5,836 nucleotides of DNA, taken from positions 1 to 5,836 of the forward strand of contig JAQICW010000476.1 in NCBI GenBank assembly GCA_027858355.1, written 5' to 3'. Position 1 is the first letter of the stretch. Every line of letters starts with the position of its first letter. This document shows positions 1 to 3,956 of this stretch, piece by piece. The position numbers were made by a program, and so were the translations under genes. The notes under the pieces are model-generated. The model saw only the letters and a program-made list of their open reading frames with translations. It had not been told where the DNA came from and made no database searches. The stretch comes from Desulfobacula sp. Its GTDB lineage: Bacteria; Desulfobacterota; Desulfobacteria; Desulfobacterales; Desulfobacteraceae.

Positions 1-1
1 C

Positions 2-58
2 CTGGGGTCGAAAAAAGCACCACACGCCATTATCGAACATCTGGAACAGTACACATAG
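2..58 (+). CDS. 3' end of an unidentified upstream gene (partial)
   Basis: Frame 2 is open from the window edge to a TAG at 56-58 and encodes 18 residues ending in APHAIIEHLEQYT. The composition looks like the helical C-terminus of a soluble protein, and this frame reads more naturally than the other two open frames, which stop at 69 and 80. It is followed by 87 bases without a gene and then the RadC-like gene in the same direction, so it may belong to the same transcription unit. Too little is present to name a family. Confidence 0.45.
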   Translation: MGSKKAPHAIIEHLEQYT

Positions 59-95
59 AAAAATCCTAAACAGCCTTTAAATCAAGTATTTCACG

Positions 96-124
96 CCTTC
101 TCGGAGCAATCCAAGAGGGTTTTT
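96..124 (+). terminator. Terminator-like hairpin in the leader of the RadC-like gene (hairpin 1)
   Basis: CCTTCTCGGA (96-105) pairs with TCCAAGAGGG (110-119) across a GCAA tetraloop of the GNRA type, with one C-A mismatch at 102/113 and one G-U pair. Five T follow at 120-124. It has the form of an intrinsic terminator, yet the U-tract ends only 21 bases before the start codon at 146 and those bases hold the ribosome site. It may terminate the upstream gene, or act as an attenuator for the RadC-like gene. It is related in sequence to the hairpin at 745-779. Confidence 0.65.
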
Positions 125-145
125 GTATTTTTACAAGGAGGCAAC

Positions 146-694
146 ATGAAACAGACAAAACACCAGCAATTTCACCAGCAGGACCTTTTCGGCAGTGTCG
201 CAGAAGCAAAGCCAATACGCAGGAAATTCATTTCTGTTTACCGTGTCAGCCTGGTCAGGGATGAGCATATCAAATTTGAACAAACACGATTGAGCAATCC
301 ATCACAGGCACAAAAAGTCATTCAGAATCTTATCTACGCACAGGGGCAGCCAGACCGTGAACAGTTCTGTGTTCTTCTGCTCGATGCCAAAAATAAAACC
401 ATAGGGTTAAATATTGTTTCAACTGGCAGTTTGTCCTCTGCATCAGTTCACCCACGGGAGGTTTTGAAGCCGGCAATATTGGCAAATGCATCGGCTATGA
501 TTCTTGCCCATAACCATCCAAGCGGGGAATTAGGACCCTCTAACGCAGACAAAGCCATAACCCAAAAGATTATTCAGGCATCCGAAATAATGGGTATAGC
601 TGTTCATGAGCATTTGATAATCAGCATGGAAGATGACCGTTATTTTAGTTTCGCTGACCAGGGATTGATTCAAGAAGCGTATGACCAGATCTGA
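146..694 (+). CDS. RadC-like JAMM/MPN-domain protein, short mobile-element form
   Basis: The 182-aa product contains the RadC JAB/MPN metalloprotease-like domain. Residues 102-112 carry the PREVL segment with the likely catalytic E105. Residues 122-135 give the HNHPSG signature and a complete HxH-x7-S-x2-D metal-binding motif (H122, H124, S132, D135), followed by the expected VHEHLIIS strand near 153-160. The helix-hairpin-helix domain at the start of chromosomal RadC is missing; residues 1-45 are unrelated and polar, as in short accessory RadC proteins such as E. coli YeeS and YkfG. The start is set by AAGGAGG at 135-141. RadC proteins travel with plasmids, islands and ICEs, often near DUF932 genes as here; their biochemical role is unsettled, and an old DNA-repair assignment for RadC is not reliable. 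All metal ligands are present, so the domain could be active. Family identity is near certain; function is not. Confidence 0.95.
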   Translation: MKQTKHQQFHQQDLFGSVAEAKPIRRKFISVYRVSLVRDEHIKFEQTRLSNPSQAQKVIQNLIYAQGQPDREQFCVLLLDAKNKTIGLNIVSTGSLSSASVHPREVLKPAILANASAMILAHNHPSGELGPSNADKAITQKIIQASEIMGIAVHEHLIISMEDDRYFSFADQGLIQEAYDQI

Positions 695-744
695 GAGCCC
701 CCCGCCTTAAGGTCTTCAAAATAAACCTTAACAACAAATTCATG

Positions 745-779
745 CCTTCCTGGAACAAACAGTCCTGGAGGGTTTTTTT
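745..779 (+). terminator. Terminator-like hairpin in the leader of the 803-1174 gene (hairpin 2)
   Basis: CCTTCCTGGA (745-754) pairs with TCCTGGAGGG (763-772) over an 8-base loop, with one U-U mismatch, followed by seven T at 773-779. The fold matches the hairpin at 96-124 position by position: same outer pairs, same mismatch site, and a U-A pair there replaced by C-G here (750/767). Both are preceded by TTCAYGCCTTC. The U-tract ends 23 bases before the ATG at 803, so there is no room for a promoter in between. It either ends the RadC-like transcript or controls read-through into the next gene. Confidence 0.75.
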
Positions 780-802
780 ATGTCCAAAACAAGGAGGAAG
801 AC

Positions 803-1174
803 ATGCAGACAACAGCAAGTTCAATTGACAAAAAGTGCCGGAAACACATGACCAGCCAGGGCATCACCAGTAAGATAAAACTCCAACACAAGCTCCAACA
901 GATTTTCGAGCAGGCAGAACACCAGGATTCAGCACTGATTGCTCTTTACAAAATGTTGATACCGGACTGGGAGCGGATTGACCGCTTGGAAGGCTTTCCG
1001 GTGGTAGGCCGGGAGATGTGGCAGTATATCGCCAATCTGTTCATTGATTTTGACCAGCGCCATCACCCGCAGTGCTTTAAGGGCGGTATGTGGGTTAACC
1101 AAGGCTTTTCATCAAACGATGAACTTGGCCCGTGGGAAGTAAGCATGGACCGGTGTAACGTCATTTACAACTGA
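803..1174 (+). CDS. Conserved-looking protein of unknown function
   Basis: The 123-aa soluble protein has no signal peptide or membrane segment. Its first 40 residues are polar and basic with a likely amphipathic helix (KIKLQHKLQQIFEQAEHQ). The rest looks like a compact domain rich in aromatic residues: LYKMLIPDWERI (48-59), MWQYIANLFIDFD (72-84), then HHPQCFKGGMWVNQGFSS (87-104) and a C-terminal WEVSMDRCNVIY. The GG-x-W-x-N-x-GFS segment reminds me of small plasmid-borne hypothetical proteins, from memory only. The start is fixed by AAGGAGG at 791-797. The gene sits between two terminator-like hairpins (745-779 and 1192-1229), so it behaves as its own transcription module. C91 and C118 are single cysteines and form no obvious metal site. 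I do not recognise a function. Confidence 0.8.
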   Translation: MQTTASSIDKKCRKHMTSQGITSKIKLQHKLQQIFEQAEHQDSALIALYKMLIPDWERIDRLEGFPVVGREMWQYIANLFIDFDQRHHPQCFKGGMWVNQGFSSNDELGPWEVSMDRCNVIYN

Positions 1175-1191
1175 ATTTCAACGACAATTTG

Positions 1192-1229
1192 AAGGCCACC
1201 TTGGGCATCTGCTCTTGGTGGCCTTTTTT
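1192..1229 (+). terminator. Intrinsic-terminator hairpin just upstream of the 1244 gene (hairpin 3)
   Basis: AAGGCCACC (1192-1200) pairs perfectly with GGTGGCCTT (1217-1225), and a smaller inner stem GGGC/GCTC (1203-1206/1211-1214) can form inside the loop. A run of six T at 1224-1229 follows. This is the best terminator in the window and lies 17 bases after the stop codon at 1174. Its U-tract ends 14 bases before the start at 1244 and abuts that gene's ribosome site, so it could equally be an attenuator. It is not clearly related in sequence to hairpins 1 and 2. Confidence 0.85.
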
Positions 1230-1233
1230 ATTT

Positions 1234-1238
1234 GGAGG
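1234..1238 (+). promoter_or_regulatory. Ribosome binding site that decides the start at 1244
   Basis: GGAGG lies 5 bases before the ATG at 1244. An in-frame TTG at 1232 overlaps this site and therefore cannot be the start it serves. The site begins only five bases after the U-tract of hairpin 3. Confidence 0.75.
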
Positions 1239-1243
1239 CACTT

Positions 1244-1432
1244 ATGACCAAACAACAAAAACGATCCTACCAGGACGTGGAAGAATTGAAAAAAATCATC
1301 CGCAGCCTGAAGGGGAAAAAGTACCGTTTATCGTGTGGGCACCATGTCACCTTCGGCTCATTCCTGGGCAATAACATCCTCATTCAGAACGGGAAAAATC
1401 CAGAAATAATCTGTTCCATGTGCGGCTATTAA
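1244..1432 (+). CDS. Small zinc-ribbon-like protein (CGHH...CxxC)
   Basis: The 62-aa protein has a basic, helical N-terminus (residues 1-26, with EELKKIIRSLKGKK) and a compact C-terminal half built around C31-G-H33-H34 and C57-x2-C60-GY. These residues could together bind one zinc ion. The CGHHVTFG...LGNN...NGK...IICSMCGY pattern looks like a conserved family that I have seen as hypothetical proteins in mobile elements; this is recollection, not a search. Small zinc ribbons of this type usually contact nucleic acid or protein, but no target is evident. It lies 69 bases after the previous gene and directly behind hairpin 3, which may control it, and 49 bases ahead of the DUF932 gene with no terminator between, so those two could be co-transcribed. 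Confidence 0.85.
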   Translation: MTKQQKRSYQDVEELKKIIRSLKGKKYRLSCGHHVTFGSFLGNNILIQNGKNPEIICSMCGY

Positions 1433-1481
1433 CCGCCCCTCATTCCCTCAAATACAAACTTTATCAACAAGGAGAACCACC

Positions 1482-2435
1482 ATGTCCCAAACAACTACCC
1501 TCGAAAACGTTATCACTGAAGTACATCAGGAATCTATAAACCATTTTGATGAAACGATACCAGTTCACGAAATGACTTTTGACAGTCTCAATAATATGTG
1601 GGTGTCCGGTCAACAGATCCATATCGCCCCCAGCGCCCAGCGGCTTTTGTCCAATCGACTTCGTGTCCCGTATTCTTATCTTTCCCGCTGCCCTGAAGAT
1701 TTGCAGGCACACAATCTTAATTTTTGGATTGAGCAGGAAGCACAGCACAGGGATACCTTTTTCTGCCGGTTCGATGGCGATACCCTTCGTGCTGTCTTTA
1801 CTGAACGGTACCAGCCTTTGGACAACATGGAAATCCTGTCTCAACTAATTCAGCAGGGATTTGATCCTAATTCTGAAGTGCAATATTCAATTGATAATGG
1901 GATGTTCCTTCTCAAAATTCCTGAATACGCCAAAGCATTCGGTGTGAATCCAAGCTATGGCAAATTGGATGAAATCGTCCCTGGGGTTGCCTTTGCAAAT
2001 AGTGAGGTGGGATTGCTTGCTTTCAGCATAGAAGCTTTCTTTTACCGCCTGGTCTGCACAAACGGGCTTATCTCCGTCACGTCCTCAGCGGTATCGAGGT
2101 TTAAGCACATCAGCAACAAAGGTTTAGAAAACTTCCCAGAAACATTATCTGCGGTAATTGAAGACTCCAGCCGCAAGCAGGAATCATTTAAATTATCCCA
2201 CCATTCGCACGTTGATGATCCTGCCAGCTCAATTAATGCTTTTTCGAAACGTTTTGGGCTGTCCCAGAACGAAGCTAAAATTGTAAATCAATCCTTTGAA
2301 CAGGAATCCGGCAACACCATGTTTCATATTATTAACGCCTTCACTGCTGCAGCTAAGACTGATGGATTGACCACAGCAGATGTATATAAATTTGAAAAGA
2401 CAGGTGGTCAGATTTTATCCCTGGTTAAACCTTAA
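1482..2435 (+). CDS. DUF932 family (phage/plasmid-like) protein
   Basis: The 317-aa product matches the DUF932 family of plasmid, ICE and phage proteins in pattern and length. Supporting segments are RLRVPYSYLSRCPEDLQAHN (60-79), FCRFDGDTLRAVFTERYQPL (94-113), and above all the family core at 167-197, with F171-ANSEVGLLAF and F186-x-YRLVCTNGLI. A later NAFTAAAK segment near 285 fits the family's C-terminal N-x-T region. No enzyme motif, signal peptide or membrane helix is visible; a cytoplasmic, DNA-associated accessory role is likely but unproven. The start is set by AAGGAG at 1469-1474. DUF932 genes commonly sit beside short RadC genes on mobile elements, as here. A hairpin follows at 2451-2473. 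Family assignment is confident; biochemical role is unknown. Confidence 0.92.
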   Translation: MSQTTTLENVITEVHQESINHFDETIPVHEMTFDSLNNMWVSGQQIHIAPSAQRLLSNRLRVPYSYLSRCPEDLQAHNLNFWIEQEAQHRDTFFCRFDGDTLRAVFTERYQPLDNMEILSQLIQQGFDPNSEVQYSIDNGMFLLKIPEYAKAFGVNPSYGKLDEIVPGVAFANSEVGLLAFSIEAFFYRLVCTNGLISVTSSAVSRFKHISNKGLENFPETLSAVIEDSSRKQESFKLSHHSHVDDPASSINAFSKRFGLSQNEAKIVNQSFEQESGNTMFHIINAFTAAAKTDGLTTADVYKFEKTGGQILSLVKP

Positions 2436-2450
2436 AAATCATCGTGATGC

Positions 2451-2479
2451 CCTGTTGTCATAATGGTAGCAGGACTTTT
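2451..2479 (+). terminator. Hairpin after the DUF932 gene, possible weak terminator
   Basis: Bases 2451-2460 can pair with 2464-2473 over a TAA loop, giving a 10-pair stem that includes several G-U pairs, followed by A-C-T-T-T-T. The outer half (CCTG/CAGG) is solid. The short T-run makes it a weaker terminator than hairpins 2 and 3. It lies 15 bases past the DUF932 stop and 46 bases ahead of the start at 2526, so it may separate the two groups of genes. Confidence 0.5.
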
Positions 2480-2510
2480 CCCTTTACATCATAACAAATC
2501 ATAGACTCTC

Positions 2511-2517
2511 AAGGAGA
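2511..2517 (+). promoter_or_regulatory. Ribosome binding site that decides the start at 2526
   Basis: AAGGAGA ends 8 bases before ATG 2526 but only 2 bases before an in-frame TTG at 2520. The spacing favours the ATG. The next gene has the same arrangement, with two in-frame starts six bases apart. Confidence 0.65.
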
Positions 2518-2525
2518 AATTGAAA

Positions 2526-2714
2526 ATGAAATTCCGCACAGAATGCGCCTGGTGTGGTGCTTTTATTAATGAAACTGGCTGCAATGAGATCACAGCACAG
2601 ATGGCCATGGACAATAACACGGATGTGATAATCAGCCACGGCTTGTGTGCTTCCTGCCGGAAACGGATTGAAAAAAATGAATTCAAGAATCAAGGAGACA
2701 ATGAACATGACTGA
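2526..2714 (+). CDS. Small zinc-ribbon protein with SHGLCxxC ending
   Basis: The 62-aa protein has two CxxC knuckles, C7-AW-C10 and C41-AS-C44, with an extra C19, and so very likely binds one zinc ion as a zinc ribbon. The I-S-H-G-L-C-x2-C segment (36-44) is a pattern I know from short Deltaproteobacterial proteins and from the ends of some signalling proteins, where it reads 'SHGICPxC'. The tail (45-62) is charged and probably disordered. No DNA-binding helix or enzyme motif is visible. The start at ATG 2526 is preferred over TTG 2520 on ribosome-site spacing. The gene overlaps the next by 8 bases (ATGACTGA), which suggests translational coupling. Metal binding is well supported; function is not. 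Confidence 0.85.
   Translation: MKFRTECAWCGAFINETGCNEITAQMAMDNNTDVIISHGLCASCRKRIEKNEFKNQGDNEHD
2692..2698 (+). promoter_or_regulatory. Ribosome binding site for the 2707 gene, inside the preceding gene
   Basis: AAGGAGA ends 8 bases before ATG 2707 and 2 bases before an alternative in-frame ATG at 2701. Spacing favours 2707. An open frame upstream of 2701 (from 2647) has no ribosome site and lies wholly inside the preceding gene. Confidence 0.65.
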
Positions 2715-3102
2715 TACCATGAAGAAAACTGAAACATGCGAGCTTTGTGGAAATGAATTTACAAGAATCTGTGAACCGGAATCATACGTTAAAAATACGT
2801 GTTTTACGTGTTCCTTCTGGCTCAGAAAAATAAATCTGTCAGCAGAAGATGAAGCAAGGCGGGTGATTGTAGATGGCCAGCATTACAGGATTGGATCTGT
2901 TCATTCTGGACCGTTCAGGGGGTTTGGAGGGCGCAAATATATGATCCTCTTCAATGATAACAGGGTGGTCGAAACCAGTTGTCTTTGGCACCAAGGCCAG
3001 ATCCCAGAGATGTTTCGAGAGTGGCTCCCTGATAATGCCATATTTTTGTCAATTGAAGCAGCACCGATTTTAACACCCAGTGATTCTGGCATACCCTTTT
3101 AA
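2707..3102 (+). CDS. CxxC zinc-binding protein with a GFGG...LWHQG domain, unknown function
   Basis: The 131-aa protein has two parts. Residues 11-35 carry C11-EL-C14 and C32-FT-C35, a four-Cys zinc site. Residues 52-115 form a small domain with the pattern VDGQHYRIG, GPFRGFGGRKYMILFNDNR, then ETSCLWHQGQIPEMFREWLPDNA. The GFGG...F-x-D...T-x-x-LW-x-QG-x-IP-x-x-FR...LPDNA pattern recalls conserved hypothetical proteins of phages and plasmids; this is memory, not a search. The second part looks like a small beta-rich fold. The start at 2707 overlaps the end of the previous gene by 8 bases, so the two are probably translated together; a 44-aa acidic protein gene follows 14 bases later. No catalytic motif is seen. 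Confidence 0.85.
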   Translation: MTDTMKKTETCELCGNEFTRICEPESYVKNTCFTCSFWLRKINLSAEDEARRVIVDGQHYRIGSVHSGPFRGFGGRKYMILFNDNRVVETSCLWHQGQIPEMFREWLPDNAIFLSIEAAPILTPSDSGIPF

Positions 3103-3116
3103 TATAGGAGACACCT

Positions 3117-3251
3117 ATGATTGATTTTTTCGATATTGAAGACTGGATGATCATTGGCCCTATGGCAGAAGATTTAGCCGATGACGAAGAAAAAAGACGA
3201 CAGATTGAAAATGATCATGATCTTGACCAAGATGACGAAGATAGTTTTTAA
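3117..3251 (+). CDS. Small, very acidic protein (44 aa)
   Basis: An ATG at 3117 with AGGAG at 3106-3110 opens a 44-codon gene ending at TAA 3249-3251. The product has 18 Asp/Glu and only three Lys/Arg, so its net charge is about -15. The N-terminal part, FFDIEDWMIIGPMAEDLA (4-21), is amphipathic and looks ordered; the C-terminal half is an acidic run (DHDLDQDDED). It starts 14 bases after the preceding stop with the same type of ribosome site, so it is almost certainly translated as the third gene of this small operon. Possible roles are a DNA mimic, an inhibitor that binds a basic partner, or an adaptor. None can be shown from sequence alone. Confidence 0.75.
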   Translation: MIDFFDIEDWMIIGPMAEDLADDEEKRRQIENDHDLDQDDEDSF

Positions 3252-3377
3252 CCTTCAAAAACCCTTCCATGAAAGCCTTTCTATCCCTCTCCGTAATATT
3301 TCTTCCAGACCATTAATGTAACCTCTCTATGTACAGAAGGGAATTTTTCCCAACAATTTAATTTATGGAGGTTTTCA
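3252..3377 (+). other. Non-coding gap before the MerR-type gene
   Basis: This 126-base gap is pyrimidine-rich in its first two thirds. It holds a short GGGAA/TTCCC hairpin (3339-3351) and a TGTACA palindrome (3330-3335). I see no convincing -35/-10 pair, though the gap is the natural place for a promoter and operator of the following HTH gene, since regulators of this type often bind their own promoter. Confidence 0.4.
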
Positions 3378-3629
3378 ATGGAAAACACAATTTCAATTTC
3401 AGATTGCAGTATTTTAACCGGGCTGTCTCAAAAACAGCTCAGAACATTCGAAACACGGGGGTATATCAACCCCCCGGAGCGGATCACGTGTGGCGAGGTA
3501 AGTTACCGCAGGTACAACCCGGAGAATATCCGAAACCTGGAGGCATTCAAAAAATTTATTGATGAAGGGTACACACATCCTGTCGCCGCTAAAAAAGCAT
3601 TGGAAGAACTTAAAAAGGAGAAAAATTAA
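3378..3629 (+). CDS. Minimal MerR-type helix-turn-helix DNA-binding protein
   Basis: The 83-aa product is a MerR-type winged helix-turn-helix domain and little else. ISISDCSILTGLSQKQLRTF (5-24) is the HTH, ETRGYINPPER (25-35) the following turn with the typical RGYI-x-PP, and VSYRRYNPENIRNL (41-54) the wing and start of the second helix pair. The C-terminus (58-83) matches the Gx-x-P-x-x-A-x-x-AL helix region. It lacks the long dimerisation coiled coil and effector domain of full MerR regulators, so it could be a simple repressor/activator or an excisionase-like architectural protein. GGAGG at 3367-3371 sets the start. Two bases separate its stop from the next start, whose ribosome site lies inside this gene, so the pair is one operon. 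Targets may be its own promoter or the replication region just downstream. Confidence 0.88.
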   Translation: MENTISISDCSILTGLSQKQLRTFETRGYINPPERITCGEVSYRRYNPENIRNLEAFKKFIDEGYTHPVAAKKALEELKKEKN

Positions 3630-3631
3630 CC

Positions 3632-3838
3632 ATGGAGAGATTACAAGGCAAGAAATGCCCATTCTACAAGGAAGATTGTCTTCTGGAAAAGTGCGCTTTA
3701 TACGACCACAGGCTTGATAATTGCGCCTATCACTTGATCACGTACAATTTGTATAAACTTGACCGGACCATTGCCAGCATCCCTAAAGGGGATGACCCGA
3801 ATCAACCTGGACGTTTCCCGTTTCCTCCTCGGGGCTAA
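3632..3838 (+). CDS. Small four-Cys protein coupled to the MerR-type gene
   Basis: The 68-aa protein carries C9, C16, C21 and C31 in the arrangement C-x6-C-x4-C-x9-C within KKCPFYKEDCLLEKCALY and the following residues. This could hold a zinc ion or an iron-sulfur cluster; the spacing fits no common motif I can name. A helical segment follows (YHLITYNLYKLDRTIASI, 33-50), then a Pro/Gly-rich tail (51-68). AAGGAG at 3615-3620 lies in the end of the HTH gene, and only two bases separate the genes, so the two proteins are made together. It may act as a partner or sensor for the HTH protein, which itself lacks an effector domain. That pairing is an inference from position only. Confidence 0.8.
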   Translation: MERLQGKKCPFYKEDCLLEKCALYDHRLDNCAYHLITYNLYKLDRTIASIPKGDDPNQPGRFPFPPRG

Positions 3839-3844
3839 CATTAT

Positions 3845-3892
3845 TAACCGGTTACCTGTTCGTTCTCGGGCAGGTAACCACCACCCCTAACC
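3845..3892 (+). repeat. Strong hairpin and TAACC repeats upstream of the polymerase-like gene
   Basis: GGTTACCTG (3850-3858) and CAGGTAACC (3871-3879) form a perfect 9-pair stem that can extend by three pairs (two G-U) to a 6-base loop. No T-run follows, so it is not a standard terminator. The left arm overlaps a 10-base perfect palindrome, TAACCGGTTA (3845-3854). The pentamer TAACC occurs at 3845, 3875 and 3888. The position, 78 bases ahead of the polymerase-like gene, fits a replication-origin structure, an operator or a translation-control hairpin. Confidence 0.6.
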
Positions 3893-3912
3893 ATAAACCG
3901 AAAGGAACTTTT

Positions 3913-3942
3913 ATGGCCAATAGAAATAATAAAAATAGATAG
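3913..3942 (+). CDS. Possible 9-residue leader ORF ahead of the polymerase-like gene
   Basis: ATG 3913 follows a good ribosome site (AAAGGAA, 3900-3906) and encodes MANRNNKNR before TAG 3940-3942. The ribosome site of the next gene (AGGAA, 3942-3946) begins at that stop codon, so ribosomes ending here would be delivered to the ATG at 3957. The ORF is very short and could occur by chance. Leader peptides that couple translation are known for some plasmid replication genes (tap/repA of IncFII), which is the reason to list it. Confidence 0.35.
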   Translation: MANRNNKNR

Positions 3943-3956
3943 GAACAGTAGTTTTA

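Noticed and set aside
146..694. Calling the RadC-like protein a DNA repair enzyme
   Set aside because: The repair role of RadC has not held up, and this short form lacks the helix-hairpin-helix domain; only the JAMM fold can be claimed.
780..851. A 23-codon ORF starting at ATG 780 with GGAGGG (767-772) ahead of it, overlapping the 803 gene
   Set aside because: The ribosome site would be locked in the 3' arm of hairpin 2, the peptide looks random, and the AAGGAGG at 791-797 clearly serves the ATG at 803.
58..1243. Gene plus hairpin units as an integron cassette array with attC sites
   Set aside because: The hairpins lack the paired RYYYAAC/GTTRRRY core sites, and they end in U-tracts next to ribosome sites, which fits terminators or attenuators better.
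1464..1844. Minus-strand ORF opposite the DUF932 gene
   Set aside because: It lies wholly across a well-supported gene, has no ribosome site, and its product matches no recognisable pattern.
3269..3316. A 15-codon ORF in the gap before the MerR-type gene
   Set aside because: There is no ribosome site ahead of it, and a short chance ORF is expected in such a gap.
3339..3351. GGGAA/TTCCC hairpin before the MerR-type gene as a terminator
   Set aside because: Five pairs around a three-base loop, with no T-run after the stem; too weak to call.
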